From Hyphomicrobiaceae bacterium (lineage in GTDB: Bacteria > Pseudomonadota > Alphaproteobacteria > Rhizobiales > Xanthobacteraceae), in the NCBI GenBank assembly GCA_021324465.1, contig JAJPJB010000059.1, forward strand, positions 17,067 through 81,066: 64,000 nucleotides of DNA, read 5' to 3'. Positions within the stretch are counted from its first letter, which is position 1. Each line of letters opens with the position of its first letter. Shown here piece after piece: positions 43,747 to 53,612 of this stretch. The notes below the pieces were generated by a model. It worked only from the letters and a program-made list of their open reading frames with translations. It did not search any database and was not told the DNA's origin. The position numbers and the translations under genes were made by a program.

Positions 43747-46700
43747 ATGCCGATGGTGGATTTCGAGCTCGCTCCGTTGCGTCACCCGCGCCTGGTGGCG
43801 CTCGCGACCAGCGCACGGCCCGCATGGGTGTGGAGCGCGGATGGATCGCGGATTCTGTGGGCTAACGCGGCCGGCGCTGTAGCCCTCGGCGCCGCGACTA
43901 CGGACGCCATACGCGAGCGCCGGTTCGGCCCGGGTGATACGCCGGCAGTTCAGGTGACCCGGCTGGCAACAACTTTACCGCCCGGCGGCCAAGAGCGGCT
44001 CGAGCGGCTGCGCGCATTCGGCGCCAAGTTCGGGCGCGCTCTGACCTGCACCTGCTCGCGCATCGAGCTTGACGGCGCTGGCGACGCGGTGCTGATCGCC
44101 GCGGCGGAAACGGCAGGCCCGGTGCTCGCGCTTGGCGAGCGCGTACGCCGCCTGCTTGCTGGCCGTACGCAGCCGATTGCGGTCTTTGCGCCGGGTGGCG
44201 CGCCTGTTTATGCCAATGCCGCAGCGCAAGCGCTGTTTGCCGATGCAAAAATCTCCGGCCCGGTCACATTGTCGGCTTTGGGTCTCGCCGATCTCGCGTT
44301 GCACGAAGACGAGGGCGGGCAGATATGGTTGGGCCAAACATCCGCCGCAGTCACCACCGAGCATCTCGGCGCAGATGACTCTCGTGTTGTCGTTCTGACC
44401 TTTACGCCGCGGCTCGCCCAGGACCCGCGGCTTGGCGCAGCATCGCAAATGACTCCCGAAACCGAGGGCGAACCGCCTGCAGTGCAGATGCCCTCCGGGG
44501 CTGACGCTGCGCCAGAAGTCTTTGCATCAGCGGCGCCGGATATCGCGCCTGCCGCGCCGCCCGCCGAGCCCGCGGCAACCCGAACCGGCGAGACATTTTC
44601 TGAGCGACGCCACCCGTTGCGTTTTGTTTGGCACATGGATGCAGAGGGCCATTTCGGCATTGGCTCTGATGAATTCGTCGCGCTGGTCGGACCGCGAACC
44701 AATGCGGCTTTAGGTCGGCCGTGGGGCGAAATGGCGAGCGAACTGAAGCTCGATCCCAACAACAATGTCGCGCGTGCAGTCGCGACCCGGGAGACATGGA
44801 GCGGCATTGTCGTGTTCTGGCCAGTCGACAATTGGGACGAATGCCTTCCTGTCGAGCTGTCCGGACTCCCGGTATTTGATCGCGAGCGCACCTTTCGCGG
44901 CTATCGCGGCTTCGGCGTATGCCGTGATATCGATCGTATCAACCAGTTGGCACGCGAGCGCCGGGTAGCCGTGCGCAGTATCGTTCAGCAGCCAGAAATC
45001 GAAGGGCCGGCGCAACCGGCGCGAGCGTCCGATCCCGGAATGCCTGTACAAGCGGAGGCGGCTCCCGACGTGAATGGGCAAGCTTCGCCCGGGCGGGAAG
45101 AGCAGCCTGCAGCCCACCTGGCTGCCGCAAGCGCGGCCAATGTTGTGCCCTTCCGACCCTCTGCGCCGGCCGATACAAAAACGACGCCGAGCCTGAGCCC
45201 GATCGAGCGGCGGGCGTTCCGTGAATTGGCGCAGGAATTGACGGCGCGGCTGCGCGCGCCCGGTTCGGTCGCCGCGGACAGCGGCGCCGCGCCGGCGGCC
45301 GAGCCGATTGCTGCAGCGGTTATGCCCGCCTCTGACGAGCGACCCGAAAGCGCGATCCTGCTCGACCGCATTCCGGTCGGCATCCTCGTCTATCGCGACG
45401 ATGTGCTGCTCTTTGCCAACCGCCACTTTCTGGAATGGAGCGGCTACGGCACGCGCGAAGCGATCGAGGCGGCCGGCGGACCAAGCGCACTATTCGCCCA
45501 CCCCGCCGCGCTGACCGAGACAGACGTCACACAGACATTTTCCGTACGAACGCACGGCGGCGACAGCGAGGCCATCGAAGGTCGCACGTTCAGCATGCCC
45601 TGGCATGGCGCGCCGGCCCTCGCGCTCGTTCTGAACAACGGCCGGGCCGAGGCTCTGCGCGTTGCGCAGCGTGCGCTGGCCGCCGCCGAACGCGAGAATT
45701 ATGAGATCAAATCGGTCCTTGACGCCATTACCGACGGCATTGTCACGCTTGATCGCCAAGGCACCATCGTCACCGCGAATGCGCGCGCTGCCGCGCTGTT
45801 CGGCAGGGCCGCGGACGCCATGCCCGGGCTCTCGCTCGGCGAATTGCTGGCGGCCGAGAGCGAGCGCGCCGCACGTGATTATCTCAGTCGCGTGGCCATC
45901 GGCACGACCATCCCCGACAAAATGCTCGATGTGGCGGCGCGGATCGGCGACAATAAGCTCCTGCCGCTTGCCATGACGCTGACGCGCATCGGCAGTGACC
46001 GCTTCTGCGCCGCGTTTTGTGACGTGACAGCGCGCAAGCAAAGCGAAGCGGAATTGCGGAATGCCAAGCTTGAGGCGGCCAAAGCGGTTGAGGCCAAGGC
46101 AAAATTCCTTTCCAAGATCAGCCACGAGATCCGGACGCCGCTCAATGCTATGATCGGCTTTGCCGAAGTCGTCAAAGCCGAGCGGTTTGGCCCGATCGGC
46201 AATGAGCGCTATCGCGAATACGTCAAGGACATCGTCACTGCCGGCACGCACCTGGTTGCGATGCTCAATGACCTGCTTGATCTGTCACGAATAGAAGGCA
46301 GCAAGGTGGAACTCAACTTCGCCAACGTCAATCTCAACGACCTTACGCAGCAATGCGTCGGCATCATGCAGCCGGAGGCCAACCGGGCCCGCATCATCAT
46401 CCGCACCGCCCTGACGCCGGCTTTACCCCAGGTCGTCGCCGACGAGCGCTCGCTGCGCCAGATCGTGCTCAACCTATTGTCGAACTCAATCAAGCTGACC
46501 GGCCCCGGCGGGCAGGTCATTGTCTCGACCGTACTCTCTGACACCGGCGAGGCCGTGCTGCGTGTCCGCGACACCGGCGTCGGCATGAGTGAGACGGACA
46601 TGCAAGCTGCGCTCGACCCGTTCCGCGAGTCGGCGACGTCCGGAAGCTTCGGTTCCGGCGGAAACGGCTTCAGCCTGCCGCTGACCAAGGCCATTGCCGA

Positions 46701-46794
46701 GGCGAATGGCGCCCATTTCAGCATTTCGAGCGCGCCCAATGCCGGCACGCTGGTTGAGATCGCGTTTCCACGCAGCCGCGTCGCTGCCGAGTAA
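43747..46794 (+). CDS. PdhS/PleC-like multi-PAS histidine kinase
   Basis: The 1015-residue sensor has several PAS-like domains (about 20-75, 140-215, 285-400, 535-630 and 650-760) separated by long Ala/Pro-rich linkers (about 225-285 and 410-530). The kinase core has KAKFLSKISHEIRTPLNAMIGFAEV, with His near residue 795, and GPIGNERYREYVKDIVTAGTHL, the marker of the PdhS/PleC/DivJ group that controls the CtrA cell-cycle pathway in alphaproteobacteria. The N-box is NLLSNSIKLT and the G1 box DTGVGMS. The second G box reads GGNGFSLPLTKA instead of GTGLGLPL. No membrane segment is seen. It has no receiver domain and no adjacent regulator. Confidence 0.85.
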   Translation: MPMVDFELAPLRHPRLVALATSARPAWVWSADGSRILWANAAGAVALGAATTDAIRERRFGPGDTPAVQVTRLATTLPPGGQERLERLRAFGAKFGRALTCTCSRIELDGAGDAVLIAAAETAGPVLALGERVRRLLAGRTQPIAVFAPGGAPVYANAAAQALFADAKISGPVTLSALGLADLALHEDEGGQIWLGQTSAAVTTEHLGADDSRVVVLTFTPRLAQDPRLGAASQMTPETEGEPPAVQMPSGADAAPEVFASAAPDIAPAAPPAEPAATRTGETFSERRHPLRFVWHMDAEGHFGIGSDEFVALVGPRTNAALGRPWGEMASELKLDPNNNVARAVATRETWSGIVVFWPVDNWDECLPVELSGLPVFDRERTFRGYRGFGVCRDIDRINQLARERRVAVRSIVQQPEIEGPAQPARASDPGMPVQAEAAPDVNGQASPGREEQPAAHLAAASAANVVPFRPSAPADTKTTPSLSPIERRAFRELAQELTARLRAPGSVAADSGAAPAAEPIAAAVMPASDERPESAILLDRIPVGILVYRDDVLLFANRHFLEWSGYGTREAIEAAGGPSALFAHPAALTETDVTQTFSVRTHGGDSEAIEGRTFSMPWHGAPALALVLNNGRAEALRVAQRALAAAERENYEIKSVLDAITDGIVTLDRQGTIVTANARAAALFGRAADAMPGLSLGELLAAESERAARDYLSRVAIGTTIPDKMLDVAARIGDNKLLPLAMTLTRIGSDRFCAAFCDVTARKQSEAELRNAKLEAAKAVEAKAKFLSKISHEIRTPLNAMIGFAEVVKAERFGPIGNERYREYVKDIVTAGTHLVAMLNDLLDLSRIEGSKVELNFANVNLNDLTQQCVGIMQPEANRARIIIRTALTPALPQVVADERSLRQIVLNLLSNSIKLTGPGGQVIVSTVLSDTGEAVLRVRDTGVGMSETDMQAALDPFRESATSGSFGSGGNGFSLPLTKAIAEANGAHFSISSAPNAGTLVEIAFPRSRVAAE

Positions 46795-46894
46795 ACGCGT
46801 CCACGCATCCGCCCGCGCGGAGAATCCGCCAGACTTGCGCATCGGACGCTAATTCGCCGTCTTTTTGCAGCAATATTCTCAAGAAGGAGCGGCG

Positions 46895-47842
46895 ATGCGC
46901 TTGATAAAAATCATTTTGGCGGCGATCCTCGCCGGCGCCGCGGTCCTGCCGGGCGCGGCGGCGGGCGATGACGTTGATTTGCTCCTGGTATTGGCCGCAG
47001 ACGTCTCGCGCAGCATTGATGCGACAAAGTTTCAGCTGCAGCGCGACGGCTATGCCGCGGCGATTGCGAACCCGCATGTGCTCGACACGATAAAATCGGG
47101 CCGCGTCGGCCGCATCGGACTGACGTTCATCGAATGGTCGGGCGTTGGCGCCCAGCGCGTGGTGATCGACTGGACGGCAATCGGGGACGCCGCAGCGGCG
47201 AAAGAATTCGGCGATCGCCTGCTCGAAGCGCCGCGTTCGTTCGCCGACCGAACCTCGATCAGTGGCGCCATCGAATTCGCGATGGATCGGTTGAGCCATG
47301 CGCCATTTACTGCGGCCCGCCGCATCATCGATATTTCCGGCGACGGCACCAACAATGCAGGCCGCGACGTTACCGCCTTGCGCGACGAAGCCGTGGGCAA
47401 AGGCCTTATTATCAATGGCCTCGTCATTCTCAGCGACAATCCGATGTCGTGGAATCCGGACCACACTAATCCGCCGGGCGGTCTCGACAATTACTACCGT
47501 AACAACGTTATCGGCGGTCAGGGCGCCTTCGTCATGGTCGCCAATGATTTCAAGTCGTTCGGGCAGGCTATGATCGGCAAACTAATTGCCGAGGTGGCGG
47601 ACGATCGAATCGTCAAAGGGCGGCAGGCGGATTTCTTGCAATCTGTGCCTGCGATCCCGCCGATAGCGCAATTAGGACCCTCCCCGACAACCGCCGTCCG
47701 ACAGGCCGGCAGCGGCGCTGCCACAGTATGGCAATCGCAGGATTTGCCATTTACAACAGGCATTTGCAGGCGGCCGCAAAGCGCCGGCCACGAAAGCGAC
47801 ACAGATGCCCCGCATGGTTGCAGGCAGTCTGCCACCCGGTAA
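46895..47842 (+). CDS. DUF1194 family secreted von Willebrand-like protein
   Basis: The 315-residue protein has a signal peptide (RLIKIILAAILAGAAVLPGAAAG) and then DVDLLLVLAADVSRSID, a metal-site-like start, followed by RVGRIGLTFIEWSG and RIIDISGDGTNNAGRDV. This is the DUF1194 family, which has a von Willebrand factor A-like fold; function unknown. AAGGAG lies before the ATG at 46895. The last 60 residues (from SVPAIPP) look unlike the family and may result from an altered stop. The next gene, an AsmA protein, begins about 35 bases later. Confidence 0.85.
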   Translation: MRLIKIILAAILAGAAVLPGAAAGDDVDLLLVLAADVSRSIDATKFQLQRDGYAAAIANPHVLDTIKSGRVGRIGLTFIEWSGVGAQRVVIDWTAIGDAAAAKEFGDRLLEAPRSFADRTSISGAIEFAMDRLSHAPFTAARRIIDISGDGTNNAGRDVTALRDEAVGKGLIINGLVILSDNPMSWNPDHTNPPGGLDNYYRNNVIGGQGAFVMVANDFKSFGQAMIGKLIAEVADDRIVKGRQADFLQSVPAIPPIAQLGPSPTTAVRQAGSGAATVWQSQDLPFTTGICRRPQSAGHESDTDAPHGCRQSATR

Positions 47843-47877
47843 TACGATCCGGCCTCATCATATCGGAAACGCGTCCC

Positions 47878-49821
47878 TTGACCGCGGCCATTGGTCTTAA
47901 GCGCCTCGCGATTGCTGTTGCCGCAGTGCTTGCCGCGGCGTTCGCGACCTTGGTGGGGCTTTCCATTCTCATTCCGGCCTCGTCGGTGCGCGAGGCAGTA
48001 CGGTCGGAAATTCACACGGTGACCGGCCTCGACCCGATTCTCGGCGACGACATCTCGCTTTCGCTGTTCCCATCCGGTGCCGTGACGTTTCACAAAGTGC
48101 TGCTGGGCGACGACCGCACCGGTCAGCCGGCCGTCACTGCGGACGAACTCACAGCGCGGCTGCGCTATTTCCCGCTTCTGGCCGGCCGCATCGAGATTGC
48201 CGATGTCATGCTGGTCCGGCCCACAATCAACGTCACCTTCTCGGCCACCGGACAATCCAACTGGTCGGGCCTGATCGACTCGCTGGCGCGGGCGCTGGCG
48301 CCTGATCCCGGCCGGATCGCATCATTTTCCGAGATCGGCATTCAGAATGGCACCGTGATCGTCCGCGACTCGCGCAGGGACACTACGGAACGGCTGGAAA
48401 ATGTCGACTTCCAGGTTGCCTGGCCGTCGATCTCGCGCAGCTTCGGCGCCAACGGCCATTTCGTGTGGCGCAACGAGCCGGTCGAGGCCAGTCTGGCCCT
48501 GACCGACTTTCTGGCCGCGCTCACCGGCGAGCGCTCCGGCGTCAAGGTGCGCGTCTCCGGCACGCCTCTGCAACTTGTCTTCGACGGCTCGGCCAGCGAT
48601 CAGCCGACGCTGAAAATGGACGGCACATTGACCGTGGAGGCGCCCTCGCTGCGCAAGGCGATGCGCTGGACCGGGATGACCAAACTGCCGTTCGGCGGTT
48701 TCGGCCGCTTCACCTTGCGCGCGCAGAGCGACATCGGCGGCGGCGTGGCGTCCCTATCCAACGTCAATGTCGAGCTCGATGGCAATGTCGCCGAAGGTGC
48801 CTTGACGCTCGCCATCGACGGTGGGCACCTCGTGCAAGGCACGTTGGCGGCCGACGCGCTTGATCTGACGCCCTATATTTCAGGCGTCCGCCTGCTGGCG
48901 CGGAATGAACGCAACTGGGACGAGCTGCCGATTTCGCCCGACGAGTTCAGCGATTTAAATCTCGATCTGCGGCTTTCGGCGGGCAGCATCAAATTGGCCA
49001 ATGCGCAGCTTGGACGGACGGCCGTTGCCGCCACTATGCACGACGGCAAGCTTGGGCTGACGGTCGGCGAGGCGCAGGCTTTCGGCGGCGTCGCCAAGGG
49101 CACGCTTGGCTTGAATGCGATCAACAGCAGGATCGGCGTCTTCTCACATATGCAATTCGTCGACGTCGACATCGGCGATTGCCTCGCCCAGTTGTTTGGC
49201 CTGCATACGTTGAGGGGCCGCGGCACGCTTGCAGTGAATATTGACGGTTCCGGCAATTCGGTGATGGCGATTACGCACTCGCTCAGCGGCACGGCGACAT
49301 TGACGGCGCATTCGGGTGCGCTCGCCGGCATCAATATCGAGCAATTACTGCGCCGGCTCGAGCGCCGGCCCCTGTCCGGTAGCGGCGATTTCCGTACCGG
49401 CAATACGCCGTTCGATGAACTCGCTGTCAGTCTCAAGATCGAGCAGGGCACAATCTCGGTGGAGGATATGCATGTCGACGGACCGGCGGTGCGGCTTGCG
49501 GTCGGCGGCCAGGCCTCAGTGCCGACCCGCGATCTTGATCTTAAAGGTGTAGCGACGCTGGTGGCGAATGCCACCACCGATCGGTTCGATCTGCCCTTCG
49601 TGGTGCAGGGTCCGTGGGACGACCCGATCATGTTGCCGGACGCGCAGAGCCTGATCCGGCGTTCGGGCGCCGCGGCACCGCTCCTGGACGCAGCCAAGGG
49701 CCATAATGCGGGCGACGCCGTGCGCGCGGTGATCAATCAATTGATGACGCAGCCTAATGGCACGGCGCCGCCACCGACCGTGTCGCCCGCCTCCGCGGCT
49801 GCGCCGAAAGCGGCCGAATAG
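47878..49821 (+). CDS. AsmA-family inner-membrane protein
   Basis: The 647-residue protein has one N-terminal membrane anchor (LKRLAIAVAAVLAAAFATLVGLSILIP region) and a long periplasmic beta-rich region. AsmA marks are VTADELTARLRYFPLLAGRIEI near residue 80 and, near the C-terminus, GDFRTGNTPFDELAVSLKIEQG and DLDLKGVATL. AsmA/TamB-like proteins are thought to move lipids between membranes or shape the outer membrane. No ATG fits; a TTG at 47878 with GGAAAC upstream is my choice, and an earlier start within the DUF1194 gene end is possible. Confidence 0.87.
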   Translation: MTAAIGLKRLAIAVAAVLAAAFATLVGLSILIPASSVREAVRSEIHTVTGLDPILGDDISLSLFPSGAVTFHKVLLGDDRTGQPAVTADELTARLRYFPLLAGRIEIADVMLVRPTINVTFSATGQSNWSGLIDSLARALAPDPGRIASFSEIGIQNGTVIVRDSRRDTTERLENVDFQVAWPSISRSFGANGHFVWRNEPVEASLALTDFLAALTGERSGVKVRVSGTPLQLVFDGSASDQPTLKMDGTLTVEAPSLRKAMRWTGMTKLPFGGFGRFTLRAQSDIGGGVASLSNVNVELDGNVAEGALTLAIDGGHLVQGTLAADALDLTPYISGVRLLARNERNWDELPISPDEFSDLNLDLRLSAGSIKLANAQLGRTAVAATMHDGKLGLTVGEAQAFGGVAKGTLGLNAINSRIGVFSHMQFVDVDIGDCLAQLFGLHTLRGRGTLAVNIDGSGNSVMAITHSLSGTATLTAHSGALAGINIEQLLRRLERRPLSGSGDFRTGNTPFDELAVSLKIEQGTISVEDMHVDGPAVRLAVGGQASVPTRDLDLKGVATLVANATTDRFDLPFVVQGPWDDPIMLPDAQSLIRRSGAAAPLLDAAKGHNAGDAVRAVINQLMTQPNGTAPPPTVSPASAAAPKAAE

Positions 49822-49863
49822 GTGCAGTGCAGCTGCCCGGCGTGCGGCGAGAGCCCGGATTGA

Positions 49864-50664
49864 TCAGGCCTGCGCCGGCGTGCCCCTTGCGCCGCCAACC
49901 TTGGTCAGCAGCGATGCGGCGATCACCGCAATGCCGACCACGCCGACCATGATGCTGCACACCGCGTTCATCTCCGGTTTCACCCCAAGCCGAACCTCCG
50001 AATAGATTCGGATCGGCAGCGTCGTGGCGCCCGGCCCGGTGGTGAAGCTTGCAATCACGAGATCGTCGAGCGACAGCGCGAAGGCGAGCATCCAGGCGGC
50101 GACGATCGCGGGTAGGATCAGCGGCAGCGTTACGGCGAGGAATGTACGCGCAGGCGAAGCGCCGAGGTCCATCGCCGCCTCTTCAAGGCTCATATCGAAA
50201 TCGATGAGTCGGGATTGCACGATCACCGCAACAAAGCACATGGCCATCGTCGTATGGGCGATGATCACGGTCCAGAAGCCACGATCGATTGCAACGGCAA
50301 CGAACAGCAGCAGCATCGACAGGCCGGTGATGACCTCCGGCATGACCAGCGGTGCGTAGATCATGGCCGCGAACAGAAGCTTGCCGCGAAATCGGCCAAA
50401 CCGCACCAGCGCCAGGGCCGCCAGCGTGCCGAGAAGCGTTGCCGCCGTCGCCGAAATCAGCGCCACACGCAGGCTGATGAAGGCGGAGTCGAGAAGCGGC
50501 GCGTCGGCGGCGAGCTCGGCATACCACTGGATGGACCAGCCGCCCCAGACCGCTACCAGGCGCGAGGCATTGAAGGAATAAATCACCAGAATGGCGATTG
50601 GCAGATAGAGGAAACCGACGCCGAGAATGATGGCGGCAAGGTTGAGTGGCGAGAACTTGCGCAC
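49864..50664 (-). CDS. potC: polyamine-type ABC transporter permease (PotC/PotI)
   Basis: The 266-residue protein has six membrane segments and the permease EAA loop EEAAMDLGASPARTFLAVTLPL near residue 180, as in spermidine/putrescine permeases. The GTG at 50664 has AGAGGGA upstream inside the end of the preceding permease gene and begins just two bases past its stop; a longer frame to 50769 overlaps that gene. It works with the PotB-like permease and PotA-like ATPase upstream. Confidence 0.9.
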   Translation of the reverse strand: MRKFSPLNLAAIILGVGFLYLPIAILVIYSFNASRLVAVWGGWSIQWYAELAADAPLLDSAFISLRVALISATAATLLGTLAALALVRFGRFRGKLLFAAMIYAPLVMPEVITGLSMLLLFVAVAIDRGFWTVIIAHTTMAMCFVAVIVQSRLIDFDMSLEEAAMDLGASPARTFLAVTLPLILPAIVAAWMLAFALSLDDLVIASFTTGPGATTLPIRIYSEVRLGVKPEMNAVCSIMVGVVGIAVIAASLLTKVGGARGTPAQA

Positions 50665-50666
50665 GG

Positions 50667-51593
50667 CTAGTCCCTCTCCGATCCGCGCATCGCGTGATTC
50701 TGGAAGATCACGATTGCCGTCACCAAGAGGCAGACCAAGACCACGGCGACGGCGGCGGCGGTCGGCCAATCCTTGTTGGCGAAGAATTCCATCCAGATGG
50801 TTTGGCCGATCATCGACGTGCGCGAGCCGCCCAGCAGATCGGGGATGACGAATTCACCGACGATCGGGATGAAGCACAACAGCGCGCCGGCGACGACGCC
50901 CGGCGCGGACAGCGGCAAGGTCACAAGCCAAAACCTCTTCCAGCGCGGGCAGCCGAGATCGGCCGCCGCTTCGAGAAGCTGCTCATCGAGCTTCTCCAGT
51001 GTCGCGTAGAGCGGCAGCACCATGAACGGCAGATAGGAATAGACAATGCCGATATAGACGGCGGTATCAGTCGACAGCCAGGAAGGCGGTTCGCGCACAA
51101 TATGCAGCGCTAGCAAGAGCTGATTGAGCGGCCCGTCATGCTGTAGGATATTCATCCAGGCATAGATGCGGATGAGGAACGAGGTCCAGAATGGCAGGAT
51201 TACCAGCACGACCAGGATGGCCTGCGCCCGACGCGGCAGGCGCGTGATCGCATAAGCGATGGGATAGCCGATGATGAGCAGGAGCAGCGTCGAGAACGCT
51301 GCGATTTGCAGGCTTTTCATGTAGGACAGAATGTAGAGCGGATCAGTCCCGAGAAAGCGGTAATTGTCGAGCGACAGGCCGGCAAAAAAGGTCTGGACGC
51401 CGCGCCAGCCGGCGGCGAGGTCAAACGTCGGCGCGTAGGGCGGTTGCGCGATCGCGGTCTGCGACAGGCTGATCTTCAGCACGATCAGGAACGGCACCAG
51501 AAAGAACGCGAGCAGCCAGCCAAAGGGAAGGCGAATAACGAGACTTTGCCAGAATGAATGGTTCTTTTTCGATTTCATGAGCGATTTGAACAT
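50667..51593 (-). CDS. potB: polyamine-type ABC transporter permease (PotB/PotH)
   Basis: The 308-residue protein has about six membrane segments, an N-terminal extension and an EAA loop EAAADLGCPRWKRFWLVTLPL near residue 215. YSYLPFMVLPLYATLEKLD immediately before it is typical of PotB/PotH. A second possible start is the ATG at 51578. It lies 20 bases after the ATPase gene and two before the second permease gene, so the three are an operon. No periplasmic binding-protein gene (PotD/PotF) is in the window. Confidence 0.91.
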   Translation of the reverse strand: MFKSLMKSKKNHSFWQSLVIRLPFGWLLAFFLVPFLIVLKISLSQTAIAQPPYAPTFDLAAGWRGVQTFFAGLSLDNYRFLGTDPLYILSYMKSLQIAAFSTLLLLIIGYPIAYAITRLPRRAQAILVVLVILPFWTSFLIRIYAWMNILQHDGPLNQLLLALHIVREPPSWLSTDTAVYIGIVYSYLPFMVLPLYATLEKLDEQLLEAAADLGCPRWKRFWLVTLPLSAPGVVAGALLCFIPIVGEFVIPDLLGGSRTSMIGQTIWMEFFANKDWPTAAAVAVVLVCLLVTAIVIFQNHAMRGSERD

Positions 51594-51613
51594 TTACGGT
51601 TCGTCACTTGCAA

Positions 51614-52795
51614 TCACCGTGTCAGCACGATTGCAGCTTCCGGTGCAAAGCTGAGCCAAACTCGGTCATCCCAGCCGATGGCTTGATCAGCCGAGCGGCC
51701 AGTATTGGCGATTGCCGCTCTGATCTCGACGCCAGCCTCTGTGCGCAGTCTGTAGATCGACAGATCGCCAAGGTAACCGATATCGACGACGGTCGCGGTC
51801 GCACAATTTTCGACGCTCGCTTGCCGCTCCGGCGCGGCGGGCGTGATCCGCATTTTCTCCGGCCGCACCGCCACCCAAACCCTCCCTTGCGGCTCGACAT
51901 CGATTTTGCGCCCGACACGCAGCCGGCCGAAAGCCGTGCCCTCGACGCTGTCCGCATCGGCGCCTACGCGTCCTTCGAACAAATTGACCTCGCCGATGAA
52001 ATCGGCGACCCAGCATGAATTCGGCCGTTCATAGATATCCTTTGGCGGCGCGACCTGCATGAGCCGGCCGCGATCCATCACCGCGATCCGATCCGCGACC
52101 GTCATGGCCTCGCTTTGGTCGTGGGTGACGATGATGAAGGTCAAGCCGAGCTGCCGCTGCAGCTCCATCAATTCGAACTGCGTCTCGCCGCGCAGCTTTT
52201 TGTCGAGCGCCGCCATCGGCTCGTCGAGCAGCAAGACGCGCGGACGCTTCGCCAGCGACCGGGCCAGAGCCACGCGCTGGCGCTGCCCGCCGGACAGTTC
52301 GTGCGGCTTGCGGCGACCGAGCCCTTCGAGCTTGACCAGCGCCAGCATGTCGGCGACCCGCTCGGCGATGCGCGCTTTCGGCATCCCCTCCTGCTTGAGG
52401 CCGAAAGCGATATTGGCCTCTACGTTGAGATGCGGAAACAGCGCGTAGTTTTGAAACATCATATTGACCGGGCGGCGATGCGGCGGCACCGGCGCAAGAT
52501 CGACCCCGTCCAGCAGAATGCGCCCGGAATCCGGCCGCTCGAAACCGGCGATCATGCGCAGCAGAGTCGTTTTGCCGCAACCGGAAGGGCCGAGCAGAGC
52601 AAAAAACTCGCCTTGATAGACATCGAGGGAAAGCTGATCGACCGCGGTGAACCCGCCGAACCGTTTGCGCAAGGCCTGGATCCGCAGCAAGGGCTGCGCG
52701 GTGCGATCGGTCCAGGGCGCAAAACCGCGCTTACCGAACGTAGGCCGCTCGGCGCCGCGTTTGACGAACTCACTCCCCGAATCGCCGGCGTGCAT
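51614..52795 (-). CDS. potA: polyamine-type ABC transporter ATPase (PotA/PotG)
   Basis: The 393-residue protein has Walker A GPSGCGKTTLLR near residue 70, Q-loop FQNYALFPHLNV, signature LSGGQRQRVALARSLAKRP near 167, Walker B VLLLDEPMAALDKKLR and switch THDQSEAMTVADR. The C-terminal part from about 300 is a TOBE-type regulatory domain. It powers the two adjacent permeases and is the first gene of the operon. The N-terminal 35 residues are variable, so the start may be later. Confidence 0.92.
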   Translation of the reverse strand: MHAGDSGSEFVKRGAERPTFGKRGFAPWTDRTAQPLLRIQALRKRFGGFTAVDQLSLDVYQGEFFALLGPSGCGKTTLLRMIAGFERPDSGRILLDGVDLAPVPPHRRPVNMMFQNYALFPHLNVEANIAFGLKQEGMPKARIAERVADMLALVKLEGLGRRKPHELSGGQRQRVALARSLAKRPRVLLLDEPMAALDKKLRGETQFELMELQRQLGLTFIIVTHDQSEAMTVADRIAVMDRGRLMQVAPPKDIYERPNSCWVADFIGEVNLFEGRVGADADSVEGTAFGRLRVGRKIDVEPQGRVWVAVRPEKMRITPAAPERQASVENCATATVVDIGYLGDLSIYRLRTEAGVEIRAAIANTGRSADQAIGWDDRVWLSFAPEAAIVLTR

Positions 52796-52922
52796 CTAAG
52801 CCCCGAAACATGACACGCGCGCGCCCCCGTCGCGCGACGGCGCGTTACGCTAACGCATGTCGGCAGGATACGAAACCTCAAGCTGGATAACGGCGCACAA
52901 TGTTGACGCGGCGAAGGGCCCG

Positions 52923-53456
52923 CTAGTCCACGAACTCAATCGACGCCTTCGGCGACTCGGCGGCTTGCTCCGGGCTCTCCAGCATCAGCTTGCGCGGTTC
53001 CGGTCCATAGTAATCGCCGCGCTGCACCGTCGGCCGCGGCTGCATGGTGATCGAGACCAGACGGTCATGCAGGGCTTTGGCCGAGACCGGCTTGGTCAGA
53101 TATTCATTGATGCCGAGTCGCACCGCCTCGACGACGCGCCACCGTTCGGCGTGTCCCGTCAGCATGATGATCGGCACGTCGGGCATCGGAAACACGCCCG
53201 GCGACCGAACGATGCGCACCAGTTCAGGCCCGCTGAGCAGCGGCATTTCCCAGTCGAGGATCACAACATCGGGCCCGACCGTGCGGATCGCGTCGAGCGC
53301 CGCGATTCCATCATTGGCTTCGTAGATGTCTTTGACACCGCAGTTGACCAGAAGCGTGCGGACCATTTTGCGCATATACTGATTGTCATCGACGACCAGC
53401 ACGCAAAGCGACTGAATAATGGTCTCGATCTGCTTCTTGGTATGTTTGGTTGACAT
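52923..53456 (-). CDS. CheY-like response regulator
   Basis: The 177-residue protein has a single receiver domain (about 18-140): acidic pocket LVVDDNQYMRK, phosphorylated Asp in VVILDWEMPLLSG near residue 66, Thr in IIMLTGHAE and Lys in YLTKPVS. There is no DNA-binding output domain; the C-terminal 35 residues (RGDYYGPEPRK and onward) are short and of unknown use. The ATG at 53456 begins MSTKHTKKQIE; a longer frame to 53552 lacks support. Its cognate kinase is not adjacent. Confidence 0.9.
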   Translation of the reverse strand: MSTKHTKKQIETIIQSLCVLVVDDNQYMRKMVRTLLVNCGVKDIYEANDGIAALDAIRTVGPDVVILDWEMPLLSGPELVRIVRSPGVFPMPDVPIIMLTGHAERWRVVEAVRLGINEYLTKPVSAKALHDRLVSITMQPRPTVQRGDYYGPEPRKLMLESPEQAAESPKASIEFVD

Positions 53457-53612
53457 AGCCCACCGGCCGCTGCGGCCTTGGGTATCAGAGCACGCCGGCA
53501 TTGCGGCTTGGTAAAGCGGAAGCCGGCAATTCGCTGCGATCGGGCCCGGCATCCCGCACTGTCCCGCTCGGCCAACGTGGTGAGCGTTCCGTTAACGGCC
53601 CATTTGCCAACT

